From the NCBI GenBank assembly GCA_977006965.1, contig OZ345371.1, positions 2,294,001 through 2,358,000 of the forward strand: a stretch of 64,000 nucleotides of DNA, given 5' to 3'. A model generated the notes under the pieces. It had not been told where the DNA came from. It searched no databases and was given only the letters and a program-made list of their open reading frames with translations. This document shows, piece by piece, positions 22,021-32,519 of the stretch (its first letter is position 1; every line of letters starts with the position of its first letter). The DNA comes from Phymatolithon calcareum (Eukaryota > Rhodophyta > Florideophyceae > Hapalidiales). The position numbers and the translations under genes are program-made.

Positions 22021-23043
22021 CATCCGTCATCCTTATTCACAAACCTGCAGAGGCATGTGGAATGTTGAAGGTTTTCGACAGCTGCACGGGGGCGACCATA
22101 TTTGAAGATATCACATCACGTGAACACAAAGTTTCGTGTCTTGCATTCAGTCCAAACGAGAAATGCTTAACTTCAGGGTCGTGGGACCGGAAAGTCCATT
22201 TGTAGGCCACGAAAACTTAGAGGAGAATGGTGAACCTCTTAAAGGGCACTCGACTGAAGCGCGCAATGTCGCTTTCAGTCCAAAAGGGCAGTGAATTGTG
22301 TCTGCGTCGCGTGACGGTACTTTCCGGTTGTGGAATGAGAATAGAATAGTCTCCACGTGTGCTTTGGGCACAGTTTGTGTTTGAAGTGCGCAGTTTGACT
22401 CGGAAGCAATAGCACAACCACCAATGCTGTATTGGGTGTTGCGATTAGTCAGGATGGGCTTCGTGTTGCGTCCGTACTGTTGCGAGACACGAGTACATGC
22501 TAATTGATCGGCATGTCATTAGCAGGACACTCGTCCTCTGTATGTTATATTGCATTCAGGTAAGAGGGACGGCTTCTGGTTTCGAGTTTGCAAGACAGGA
22601 CCGTCCGGCTGTGGAATCTAGACAAGTTCGCTCAAATTGGAGATCCGCTCGTAGGTCATGCAGACTGGTCAATTGGGTTGCATTCAGTTGTGATGGTCCT
22701 TGAGTTATTTCAGGGTTTCTCTCGGGCCTGTTCGCATAACATCAACAGATTCGAGAGCTGAAACGGAACAAGGAATGGGGTTACGTTACCGAGACTCTAG
22801 ACAAAACTACTCGGCCTCCAAGTTCTGCATGGCACTTGCTTCTCCCGCGACTATATAGTATTGCGCTAGCAGTTACTTAGTTTGAGTCGTGAGAGGAAAG
22901 AAGTAGTTTGGAAATCCAACAGTGACGTCAATCAGATAGGCGAGGAGAACGCAGTGGAGATCATTCGAAGTTGCTGGGATGAGACCGCGAATATCTGGAC
23001 AAAGAAGATCCTGGCGGGTGCCACCGATATTTACTGCAAAAAA

Positions 23044-23203
23044 ATGAAGGACGCATCGTTACACTGGACCGACGCGTCCTTCATGTTATAGTTTGCAGGG
23101 AAGGAACAGTTGCATTTAAGAAATCACTTGGACTCCAATTTGCTGCACTTAAAACGTTTTACTGGCCAGTAATAATAGGCTCGCCCAGCTGGGCTAGCCT
23201 ATT
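23044..23203. repeat. Two palindromes beyond the 3' end of DUF4336-like gene A
   Basis: ATGAAGGACGC at 23044-23054 pairs perfectly with 23074-23084 around a 19-nt loop. At 23174-23203 a 30-bp palindrome (AATAGGCT...AGCCTATT) has a single mismatched pair. The second lies 33 bp beyond the stop of the gene on the minus strand and could fold in its 3' UTR. Confidence 0.75.
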
Positions 23204-23236
23204 GTTTGAACAAGCGCAGCCAGTTTTGCAAACCTT

Positions 23237-24182
23237 TCAACTTTCGAGCTGCACCCCGATACGGCGATATGCAGCCGCTCGTGCCGCATCCCGGTCACAA
23301 TCGAGCACGTGCACGCCATGCGCCCCAACGATTGCGCGCCATTCAAGTTGAAATACATCATCAAACCATGCCTTCATGCGTTCCAAGCCCACAAACTGAA
23401 TCGACTTCCGCGACCACAACGCTGCGGGTTGCGGAATGCCAGGGGTGCATAATAATCCGAACAGGTTCATGACCAACCGGCTGATAATCGGCATGCCCTC
23501 CGTTTCCGTCAGATGCACGATCGCATCACAAGCGATGAGCATCGGTCCTTTTGCACCGAGCGGGACGGTCATCACAGCCTCCGGGAAAGGATGACCCTCC
23601 ATCTGATACAAAATTGCACCTGGAATGGGCAAGTTATCCTTTGCCAGGATGGCGTCGGCTTTGAAACCCTGCGTGACACGAATCACCACAGGAATCGTCA
23701 GCTGAGCGCAATGCACATCATCGTGTTGGCACAGAGATGCAATAAGGGAAACATACCTCGGCAACCGTGCCGCCCGGTAGCGTCCAGTACTGCGGACGGC
23801 CAAACTTCTCGTGCAGACACCAATAAGCATCTGCGACACCGTGAAACTGCCCGAGCTTTACGACGTTCGCCACGCGTCCGAGGGAGAGGATCTTGTCTTC
23901 CAGGTCTGCGCTGACGCGGAGTGCATTGACTAGTGTGATTTCCCCGTTGCATGCACGGTACACTGTCATTGTGCACGGCAGACTGAACACATAGGGGATC
24001 ACTGTGAAGAAGCCGCGAACAATCCATGCAGCTTCTCCGCCAGGGGTGTCAAAGATGGGCGCAAGTGTGCTTGTTGCAGTCGTCGTGACGGGCGGGAAGT
24101 CGTGCGCTGCGCGCTTGATTCGGTCGCCGCCACCCATCTGCTTCGACGCCTCGGCGGTTGAGATGGGATGTGTGGTGGCCAT
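23237..24182 (-). CDS. DUF4336-like (metallo-hydrolase-fold) protein, copy A, one intron
   Basis: Exon 1 is 24182-23757 (142 codons from ATG 24182); the intron 23756-23669 (88 bp, GTATGT...GCAG) is phase 0; exon 2 is 23668-23237, ending in TGA. The product is 285 residues. It reads TMTVYRACNGEITLVNALRV, then LGRVANVVKLGQFHG, and ends with a WRAIVGAHGVHVLDCDRDAA block. This order (a 'TVYRL...LHSPV' start, a conserved His in 'LGxVxxVVxxxxFHG', and a late 'xGAHG') resembles the DUF4336 family of metallo-beta-lactamase-like proteins; that assignment is my recognition, not a search. Copy A runs head to head with copy B and has a 4-residue longer C-terminus. Confidence 0.72.
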
Positions 24183-25114
24183 TGTTGCGGGATGTGGCTG
24201 CGCGGGAGAGGTGCCTGTGAGATGTCGGTCGACCGGGTATATGGATCAAGGCGTGGGCGAGAGCTGACATTGCCAGAAATGCGGTATGTATATGATGTTT
24301 CAATTGGTTACTAGCTAATATCCAATGGAAGCAGCAGATATATCTCGCATTTTCTTGTAGAGCCACCTCCTAGCTAGGATTGCCAAGACAACACACGTAG
24401 AAATCAGGCAAAGGGCCGTGGTTTAACTACGGGTTGGGCCCCAAGGCCCATCGACATTTCAAGATAGTTTGGTATTGGCGCAGGCACTTGAAAGGACTCC
24501 ATATGGGGTGTCGGAGCACATGCTCTAGAGGGTTGCACGAAGCTGTGAAAGTGCTGAAGATTTCCAATAATCTGTGTGCTTAGATCCCGCGTGTAATGAC
24601 TGACCACGGGAGGTACTCTTGGTTGCTATTAGATGATCTCCCTTGTTGCCTGTCACTGCTTCGATACACATGTCTTCTACGGGTATGGTACAAATCACGA
24701 ACTGCACTCATTTCACATGAGTTTTGATTTTGGAGCAAATATTTAAGCGCATATTAGCAGGAACGCAATATCACTGCTTTGCAGACAAGGGTCTCCGGTG
24801 GTTGACTTCGCACTGTAGTAGATCAGGACGCTATTACAACAATGTGGGAAGTTTGGTCATAAAATCGGCTCCGAGCATTGAAAGTTCTTCACAAGACATG
24901 GACGAGAGCCATCGCTTTCGTCCATGTCTTATGAAGAACACGGTTTGCAACTTCATCGTTCGCGAAAACAAGGCAAGAACATGGGAAAAGAGATCTGGCC
25001 TGGGGGCAATCATAAAATTGTTGAAATGAAATTAACTGCACCTAAAATTGAAAAAGTTCCTGCAATTTGCCATCAGACCTCATCTCATTCGCTGATCAGA
25101 ATGATTTTGGATCA

Positions 25115-25158
25115 CGTAATTCTGATATTATTTCTATAGAAATAATATCAGAATTACG
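25115..25158. repeat. Perfect 44-bp palindrome upstream of copy B
   Basis: 22-bp arms without a loop, centred on CTATAG; the left arm starts CGTAATTCTGATATTATTTC. It ends 144 bp before the ATG of copy B. The homologous place upstream of copy C (about 28670-28700) has a sequence like the left arm but no second arm. Confidence 0.95.
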
Positions 25159-25162
25159 CAAT

Positions 25163-25204
25163 CCATTGCTGCAGGAAAACGTATACGTTTTCCTGCCGCA
25201 ATGG
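25163..25204. repeat. 42-bp near-perfect palindrome next to the previous one
   Basis: 21-bp arms with one mismatch (CCATTGCTGCAGGAAAACG on the left), only 4 bp after the 44-bp palindrome. The corresponding region of copy C lacks it. Confidence 0.93.
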
Positions 25205-25302
25205 ACAGCACCCCAGGCTGTACTAGGCCACTCTAATAAAATAACCCCTCTTGGGGCCGTGCGCCCCAGTCTCAATTTCCTTCTCCATACTCTCTCGGCG
25301 CA

Positions 25303-26242
25303 ATGGCTGCGAATCTTCCGATCTCGACCGAGGAAGCCTCGAAGAATGTGAGCGGCGCCGACCGCATCAAGCGCGAAGCGCACGACTTCCCCCCAGTCGC
25401 CACGACCCCATCGAGTACGCTCGTCCCGATCTTTGTCGGCGATGGAGCGGAAGCTGCGTGGACGGTGCAGGGTTATTTCCCAATGATCCCTTTCATACTG
25501 AATCTGCCATGCACAATGACCGTATATCGCTCCTCGAACGGCGAGCTAACTCTTTTCAATGCGCTTCGCGTGAGTCCCGAGCTGGAGGATGCGATCCTTG
25601 CACTCGGTCGTGTAGCGCACGTCGTGAAACTCGGCCAATTTCACGGCGCCGCAGATGCATACTGGTGTCTCAGCGGCAAGTTCGGGAAGCCACAGTACTG
25701 GACGCTGTTAGGCGGCACGGTTGCCAAGGTACGTTTGTGAGCATCGATTCGTCGTCCTGCGAAACGGGCAAAGCGCTTTTCTCGTTTGTACTGACGTCTG
25801 TTCCATTTCTTGCGACATGCAGGGTTTCAAAGCGGATGCCAATTTGACAAGGGATAATTTGCCGGTAGAGGGCGCGATTCTCTACCGGCTCGACGGGCAT
25901 CCATTGGCGGAGGCTGTGATCACCGTCCCGCTCGGTACGGAGGGTCCGCTGCTAATCGCCTGCGATGCGATGGTGCATGTGGTGGACACGGAGGGTGTGG
26001 CGATTATCGGACGATTCATGATGAACGTGTTCGGTATTCTTAGTACACCAGGAGTGCCGCAGCCGGCGCCGTTGTGGTCGCGCAAGTCGATGCAGTTCGT
26101 GGGGTTAGAACGTATGAAGGGATGGTTCGATGACATCTTCCAATTGGAATGGCGCGCATTTGTTGGGGCGCACGGGGTACATGTGCTCGGTTGCGATCGG
26201 GAGGCCGCGAAGGAGGCCGCCTATAGACGTATTGGAGCTTAG
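25303..26242 (+). CDS. DUF4336-like protein, copy B, one intron
   Basis: Exon 1 is 25303-25728 (142 codons), the phase-0 intron 25729-25822 is 94 bp (GTACGT...TGCAG), and exon 2 is 25823-26242 (139 codons plus TAG); 281 residues. Intron position and phase match copies A and C exactly. Key blocks: ALGRVAHVVKLGQFHG, AVITVPLGTEGPLLIACDAM and FVGAHGVHVLGCDREAA. Frame intact. Very close to copy C through coding, flanking and most intron sequence, so the two arose by recent segmental duplication. A pyrimidine-rich leader with CCATACTCTC directly precedes the ATG in both. Confidence 0.75.
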
Positions 26243-26459
26243 CGTTTGCGAATTAAACTACCGATAATCATTGTATTTCAGTTGGAGATGCTCATCGTTT
26301 CCGTGCAGCAATTCTGTGCCTCCGCCAGTGACAGTTGTCGCGCTCAAGCGCCACCTACCCGCTCCTGATTGTTGTTCGAAGACACGAGTCGTGCTCTCTC
26401 TTGTCGCATTTTCATTGAAGGCTACGTGGGTGCACAATACTGTACCACAAAGAAAAGAA

Positions 26460-26493
26460 GACGCGGCCGTGCCCACCTGGGTACGGCCGCGTC
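26460..26493. repeat. 34-bp palindrome in the 3' flank of copy B
   Basis: GACGCGGCCGT pairs with ACGGCCGCGTC, with the inner CCCA/TGGG also paired: 17-bp arms with one mismatch. In the copy C flank (about 30004-30025) the left arm GACGCGGCCGTGCCCAC is present, but the following sequence goes straight to TTTTGTC, so the right arm is absent. Confidence 0.9.
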
Positions 26494-26523
26494 AAAAGTA
26501 CTTTTGTCGCATTATTTGGCAAT

Positions 26524-27499
26524 TGTAAAACTCGGGATTCATCAGTTTGTCGATGAGCCGTTGATATCGATCCTCAGAGTGATGGGGTTGGACACGGATA
26601 AATTCCGTGCACTTCATCTAAACAGGTGCAAAGTGCTAGCGTACTGTTTTACTAGGAACAGACACGCAATATTACGGGGCACCACACTTTGCACTTAGGT
26701 AGGAGAAGGTATGCTCCTGAGGCTATAAATAGCGCTCTCCAGAAGCATCAGAAAGTAAAAGGAGGCAACCAAGCCCAGACACATAATTGCGGTGCTGGAC
26801 CCCAAGTAAAAGGTCTCATCACAGAGTCTGGATCTCATACACATTGCTTGTCGAGCAAGCTCTGCGAAACTTCCAACGAAGATTCCTTCATTCAGCCTTG
26901 TTGGCTCTGCAATGAAGAGCTGTATCCTGGCTGACATAACTCCTCGTTTGCGGATGTTGTCCTTCCATCGTGGGCTAGCTCTAAGCTAACGCTTCAACTA
27001 TGTTTCCGTCCTTTTTAATTCCCTTCTTCATCGCCACAAGATCTACTGGCAAGAGATGATTTCGAAACTTTCCGTGGGCACGAGATGAATGCCACTGGAA
27101 CGCACCCTGAACGAATACCTACCTTGTCCTGATTGCCTCTTCAATATCCGTGCTTTTCTAAACTGTCTATACGTGGACTGTTCGTGTGCAAGCTTCGAGT
27201 TCCCGTCCCGTTATTGTTACTGTCTTTTCTCGTTCCTCGCTGCCGCAAGACTTACCGGCCAGTAATGTCATCTTTAGTCTTGACTGTTGTCTCTGTTTAT
27301 TAGTTCGGCTCGTCGACTGACCTCGAAGGGAAACGATCGATCATCGACCACAGAGTATGATCCATCTATCTACTATCAACCATCTACGATCGACTATCCA
27401 CGATCGACTGTCGACATCGGTGAATGCTGACCAAGCAAATCTTCTTCTTGATTCCAACCTACACGCAACTCTTGAACTACGCTCACACGGCCCACAACA
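26524..27499. mobile_element. About 976-bp insertion in the copy B duplicon, candidate solo LTR
   Basis: Comparing the two duplicons, homology breaks after TTGGCAAT (B 26516-26523) and resumes at GACCGGTG (B from about 27504). The extra block begins TG (TGTAAAACTC) and ends CA (CCCACAACA) and contains TATAAATA near 26724, features expected of an LTR. No matching 5-bp target duplication could be seen, so the LTR reading is tentative; the length difference itself is clear. Confidence 0.45.
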
Positions 27500-27829
27500 T
27501 AGCGACCGGTGGTATTTCTGATTCTATAGCATTATGAACGTCAATTCTGTCGTCATTGGAGCTCCTGCGGTCAAGCCAGTCGCCACACGTCGTATCCATC
27601 TGGCCTACGCCAAGCTGATCATCCAGCAGAAAGATGGCTGTATGGACTGCTTATGCCAACCGGTAGTTGGCGTCCTGATATCCTGCCTCCTTGGCATTGC
27701 GCAAGCTAAGTTAGCTTGCTTGGCGGCGTCTTGTGCGTTGCCGAACTAATTGGCACTGCTGAACCACCACTGACACCCGCTTGAGTCGAGGATGAGCTCA
27801 GTCCCTTATTCTCGTGTCAATCCCAAAAG

Positions 27830-28115
27830 CCTATTTGACGGACTGCCTCAATTGAGGGGCTATTTAGAAGCTCGAAAAAGTTTGCAAACAGAACGCGGAA
27901 CGCATATTCGCGGCATTCTTGGAATGTTGGGCTTGTATTGTTGGTAGGGAGTATCCCAACTACTACCCTAAAATCGCTTCGTTCAGCGCGAACAACGAAA
28001 ACATTCTGGTCTCTCAGAAGTACCAGACCTGCCATGCTACGAAAAAAAGCCTGGCCCCGAGTGGTTGGCACATCCGTACACACCAAGACAGCATCAGTGA
28101 CTGATCTCGCAGAGT
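27830..28115 (+). mobile_element. Fragment of the 10728-12632 DNA transposon family
   Basis: Begins with a decayed version of the terminal repeat and the palindrome CCTCAATTGAGGGGC, then shares the coding block ENILVSQKYQTCH with the element at 10.8 kb (there ENMLVTQKYQTCH). Differences between the copies are mostly conservative at protein level. Only the left about 290 bp is present. Confidence 0.7.
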
Positions 28116-28771
28116 GCTTGAGATATGCTCTAGAAGGTGGTACGAAGTTGCGAACGTGCTGAATATTTCCACTGTGTGCTTAGATCCTGCGTAAAGAATG
28201 AGAAATTGTATCATCCAAGACTGACCTCGGGAGTTACACTTACCATTAGGTGATCTCCCTTGTAGTCTGTCGCAGCAAAGATACCCATATCGTCTACGGG
28301 TGTGCTACATACCGAACCCCACTAGTTTCACACTATTTTTTTGTTTTTGAGAAAAGATTTTCGCAAATATTAGAAAGAAGGCAATGTCACTCCTTCGGCA
28401 ACAAGGGTCTCCGGTGGTTGACTTTGCACTGTGGTAGATCCGGACGCTATTACAACAATGTGGAAAACTTGGTCAGAAAATCGGCTCCGAGCAATGAAGT
28501 TTTTCACAAGAAATGGACGAAAGCAATCGTTTTCGTCTATGTCTTGTGTAGAAGTCCAGTGAAAAGTTCATCTATCACTACAAACAGGCACGAACAAGAG
28601 AGAGATCTGGCCTGACGTCAATCATAGCTTGCCATCAGACCTGATCCCATTCGCTGATCAGAAGGATTTAATTCATCTGATTCTTGTTTCTACTTTACAG
28701 CGCCACTCCACAAAACCCCTCTTTGGGCTGTGCGTCCCAGTCTCAATTACCTTCCCCATACTCTCCGCACA

Positions 28772-29807
28772 ATGGCAGAGAATCTTCCGATTTCGACCGA
28801 GGAGGCCTCGAAGAATGTGGGCGGCGTCGACCGCATCAAGCGCGAAGCGCACGACTTCCCCCCCGTCACGACGACACCAGCAAGTACGCTCGTCCCCATC
28901 TTTGTGGGCGATGGCGCGGAAGCTGCGTGGACGGTGCAGGGTTATTTCCCGATGATTCCTTTCATACTGAGTCTGCCATGCACAATGACCATATATCGCT
29001 CCTCCACCGGCGAGCTCACGCTCTTCAATGCGCTTCGTGTGAGTGCCGACCTGGAGAATGCGATCCTTGCACTCGGTCGTGTAGCCCACGTTGTGAAACT
29101 CGGCCAATTTCACGGCGTCGCGGATGCATACTGGTGTCTCAGCGGCAAGTTTGGGAAGCCGCAGTACTGGACGCTGCCGGGTGGCACGGTTGCCAAGGTA
29201 CGTTTGTGAGCATCGATTCGTCGTCCTGCGAAATGGGCTAAGGGCTTTTCTCGGATGGATGGATGGATTTGAGTTTACTTGAAGCTCTCGTTGTCTATTT
29301 AGCACCTGAGAGGCTTTTCACAGCGCTAAGTCGCGTGGGCTTTTCTTGCATGTACTGACGTTTGTTTCCATTTCTCGCGACATGCAGGGTTTCAAAGCGG
29401 ATGCCATTCTGGCAAGGGATAACGTGCCGGTTGAGGGCGCGACGCTCTACCAACTTGACGGGCATCCATTTGCGGAGGCTGTGATCACTGTCCCGCTCGG
29501 TACGGAGGGTCCGCTGCTGATCGCCTGCGATTCGATGATGCATATGGTAGACACGGAGGGTGTGCCGATTATCGGACGATTAGTGATGAACGTGTTAGGC
29601 TTTATCAGTACACCGGGAGTTCCGCAACCGTCGCCGTATTGGACACGCAAGTCGATGCAGTATGTGGGAATAGAACGTGTGAAGCGATGGTTCGATGATA
29701 TCTTACAATTGGAATGGCGAGCATATGTTGGCGCGCATGGTGTACATGCGCTCGGTTGCGATCGGGAGGCCGTGAAGGAGGCCGCGAATCGGCGTCTTGG
29801 AGCTTAG
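28772..29807 (+). CDS. DUF4336-like protein, copy C, one intron with a retroposon inside
   Basis: Exon 1 is 28772-29197, the intron 29198-29387 (190 bp, phase 0) and exon 2 29388-29807 (TAG). The product is 281 residues, collinear with copy B. Key blocks: LGRVAHVVKLGQFHG, AVITVPLGTEGPLLIACDSM and YVGAHGVHALGCDREAV. The intron is 96 bp longer than in copy B because of a retroposon insertion (29252-29336) flanked by a 10-bp duplication. Substitutions relative to copy B inside the exons look mostly conservative, so both copies are probably functional (inference). Confidence 0.75.
29242..29346 (-). mobile_element. Family 2 retroposon inserted in the intron of copy C
   Basis: An 85-bp insert (29252-29336) bounded by the 10-bp direct repeat GGGCTTTTCT (29242-29251 and 29337-29346). 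Copy B's intron has this target only once (GCGCTTTTCT). Read on the minus strand the insert ends GCTTCAAGTAAACTCAAATC and (CATC)n, matching the 3' end of family 2 (GGCTTTTAAATAAACTTTG at 9.1 kb). Confidence 0.88.
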
Positions 29808-30821
29808 CGTTTGCGAATTGAACTGCCGTTGTAAACTGTTTTTCAGTTCGAGATGCTCCTCGTTTTTGTGAAGAAATTCTATGCGTGACAGGTTTCGCAC
29901 TCAAGCGCCGCCTTCCCGCTCCTGATTGTTGTGAGCAGACGCGGTCCCTACTCTCTTATTTTCATTGGAGATTAGGGGGCGCGCATTACCAAAGAAAAAA
30001 GAAGACGCGGCCGTGCCCACTTTTGTCTCATAGTTTGGCAATACTGACCGGTGATTCTGTCATCATTGGAACTCCCGCAGTCAAGCCAGTCGCCGCACAC
30101 GCTGTATGCATCCGAGGTACACCAAGCTGATCATCCAGCGCAAAAATGGCTGTATAGACTGCTTACGCCAATCGGTGGTTGGCGTCCTGATATCCTGTCT
30201 CCTTGGCATTGCGCAAGCTCGTCAACTTGCTTGGCGGCGTCCTGTGTGCTGTGGAACGAATTGACACTGCTGAACCGGATCAAGTGCCTCTGACATCCGC
30301 TTGCGCCGAAGATGAGCTCAGTCCCGTTTTCTCGCTACAACCCCGACTCAGTGCATGATGTGTTTTTACATTGAGACTAAGCGTGCGCCAGAGTAAAAGC
30401 ATCTTCGTCTTCAATGCTGCTTGCAATTTTTTTGATGCTGTCCGTGGAATAAAGTAAGCATGCTCATAGTACGTCAGTTTTGGGGAGAATGCACAAGGCA
30501 TTTGCAGACGATTGGATTAAAACTTCGAACGAGCCACAAGAAGTCAATAAAGTCAGAACCAAAAGGCCGCCGTTTCGCAAGAAAGCGGGACAACCAGAAA
30601 AGTTTTTGTGTGTCGGTCTACGACCGCATCATCGATTTCTTAAGGGCAAGCTCTCTCTAGTTGGAATTCTGAACAAGTATTTTCACAACAAGATGACACA
30701 GTTGCAAAGCTCAAAAAGAATTTCGACACATATTTGGGGTCTCCTCAACAACTGGACCTGTTCGATTGTTAACAAGAAAAATATGTAGTTCTATGGAGAA
30801 GAAGAACTGTAGATTTGTGAT

Positions 30822-30880
30822 ATTAAGAAAAGTTGCCAACGCATCTGCTGACGCTTCGGGCAACTTTCCGATTCCCTAGA
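30822..30880 (-). repeat. Retroposon family 1 copy, minus orientation
   Basis: Reversed it reads AAGTTGCCCGAAGCGTCAGC, then AGATGCGTTGGCAACTTTT, closely matching 8229-8265. Confidence 0.7.
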
Positions 30881-31986
30881 ATTCTTTGCTGGGTTGTGCC
30901 TAAGTAAGAGCTCCTTTAATGTACTTCATTGGAGTTACGATTGAACTTTAAATATGAGACACCATAAGGTTTTTCTTATTCTTCAGCCCACAAAGCTAAT
31001 AGCCGTTTGCTAAGAGCGAGCAGGTAATGGGAGATAATTTACGCACCCACGGACGATTGTGCGAAAAATTCGAACTAGCCGCAAGCCATCAATATAGTCA
31101 GAACCGAATGACCCCATGTCACATAAGAGTCCCACATACAGTGGAAATACATCATCTTCCTATGGTCTTAAAAAGAGGACTTGCGGGGATAGTTTGCCAC
31201 ATCCAGAATCACGCTTGCGAAAATCAACATGGGCGACCTTTGAAGAGTCCCACGGCGACGGGGAGGTACAGTAGAAGCGCGAAATTTCCATTAATCATTA
31301 TCCTAGGGTGCACTTTTTAAGCGTTTGGACGTAATTATTTTAGCACGCGGAAACTCACAACCCACAAGTAGATTTATCGGCTACTGTACTCACGGCTGAC
31401 TCCGTACATGACCCTCCCTTCACTTATTTCGAGGTGGCTTATAGATATTGCCAGTTATTTGCACTTGCTCTCTGCTTCTTTCGCTCCAAAAAGTCAATAA
31501 GCATTCAGACGCTTCGTTCATTGAAAATATCTACTGTGTCGTTATCTCCACGAAGGAATTCATTTTTTGTTCTGCTCACGCGAACTCTCCAAACAACAAA
31601 ACTGAACAAAGAAAAAGACAATGACGGATAAAATTCCTCGACTGTCCTAGCACGCCACTAATGAGTCTTGTTTCAAGAACAAAAACGGGCGCGATGTGGC
31701 ACTCCGTTTGTAAGTACGTCGACGAATATCCTAGAAAACCTGCATCACCATGCTCCAAGCCATCACGAAGGATCGAATCTCCACCTGCACACTTCGATTT
31801 GACACACAGCGCCCAGTTCCCTGTCGTGCGTCGAGGCTCATTTTTCAAATGCAGATTACCTCTGCTATGTAAAGCCGCGCAGAGTATGGCCGACATGTAT
31901 GAAAGAATGTATTCAATCACTTGGATCTGCGCATCTTCATAACGTTAGTGCAGAGGATAGTCCTTGGTTAGTGATACTTTACTTTA

Positions 31987-32157
31987 CTTTTTACTTCCGC
32001 TAAAAGGTATGACACTTGAATGGTCCTAAGTATCAGTCACCGGGGTCCGGAGGCCAGGCCTCTGGACGTTCGGTCCTAGGTCTCCGTGCATTGATTGCCA
32101 GGCTCACGTATTCATGTATGGCGCACGTAATTTGAGTAACAAATATTTCTCTACGCA
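31987..32157 (+). repeat. 5' head of the SINE-like element
   Basis: About 170 bp (from CTTTTTACTTCCGCTA through GGTCCTAGGTCTCCGTGCAT to ACAAATATTTCTCT) is the reverse complement of 61963-62126. Homology stops there; the downstream sequence differs from the 61.7-kb copy. Confidence 0.85.
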
Positions 32158-32519
32158 CACCTTCAGGGAGCGCGCTAGTGGATGCTCTCTGTCTTGCACG
32201 TTTCTCGATCAGATCGTGCGCGCTAGGGCTGAGAACGGCGTTGGTAGTCGCGGCGAAGGGAAGGAACTGCACACATGGAATCCGATTCTTGAGGACAGGT
32301 GCGTACTTGGCGGTTTTTGCGTCATCTAATCGGACTAGTATAGATATTGTGTCCTTCGTAATCTGCGGAAGGTTGCATGGGGCATAACCAGCCCATATTA
32401 TGGGCTGGTGAACGTTACATCTACCGCAACGTGGTTATTTAAATTCCCTGTCCCATGAGCACGTGGTTTACTGTACTGCGAAGAAGTCCCAGATTATTGC
32501 TTATCATACACGCCCGAGA

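Larger units (their letters stand above)
19600..22770 (+). pseudogene. Broken NB-ARC/NACHT-WD40 STAND protein (NLR-like)
   Basis: Pieces of one protein can be read in order through several frames. 19690-20170: helical N-terminal region (GVIPEVRHLMASLKKLFENF, then LTSVKHCLTLADNIMAW). 20310-20480: nucleotide-binding domain, with GVVGMG where the P-loop should be, then LAHDKEIRNRFVDGAL and an in-frame TAA. 20407-20680: Walker-B-like stretch RICLYLVGDVWSTDD and RIAITSRSTE. 21240-21450: helical linker. 21840-22700: WD40 blades such as SSDTKRIFSGPWDRTFRVRD, LTSGSWDRKVHL, IVSASRDGTFRLWN and DRTVRLWN. The Gly-Lys-Thr of the P-loop is missing, and there are several stops and frameshifts. Intact proteins of this type are ATP-dependent signal/immune switches with a WD40 sensor. 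Confidence 0.8.
24183..25302. promoter_or_regulatory. Divergent intergenic region between copies A and B, with three long hairpins
   Basis: 1.1 kb between the two ATGs, likely holding both promoters. From about 24522 it is homologous to 28123 onward upstream of copy C. Hairpin 1: 24884-24905 with 24918-24939, 22-bp arms with one mismatch; the C copy keeps a weaker version near 28500-28555. Hairpins 2 and 3 (25115-25158 and 25163-25204) are listed separately. Confidence 0.6.
24522..30345. repeat. Tandem segmental duplication carrying copies B and C
   Basis: Unit 1 (about 24522-27810) and unit 2 (about 28123-30345) align along upstream sequence (CAAGGGTCTCCGGTGGTTGA, CTATTACAACAATGTGG), the gene, and downstream sequence (CGGCCGTGCCCAC, AAGCCAGTCGCC, GGCGTCCTGATATCCTG, GATGAGCTCAGTCCC). 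Unit 1 is longer because of the palindromes and the 1-kb insertion. A fragment of the 10.7-kb transposon lies between the units. Confidence 0.88.
29808..32519. other. Gene-poor stretch with repeats
   Basis: Up to about 30345 it is the 3' part of the segmental duplication. After that no convincing gene. It holds a family 1 tail on the minus strand (30822-30880), a pair of related sequences of about 60 bp (near 30495-30570 and 31045-31110, sharing CGGACGATTG-like and AGTCAGAACC blocks), the SINE-like 5' head at 31987-32157, and a perfect 10-bp hairpin ACCAGCCCAT at 32387-32409. Confidence 0.5.

Noticed and set aside
27350-27415. Run of ATCGA-containing short repeats
   Set aside because: Irregular, too short and inside the candidate LTR; no CRISPR-like or satellite structure.
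30480-30788. 102-codon plus-strand frame with a basic product
   Set aside because: Non-ATG start, and part of it recurs as non-coding repeat near 31045-31110; more likely repeat-derived.
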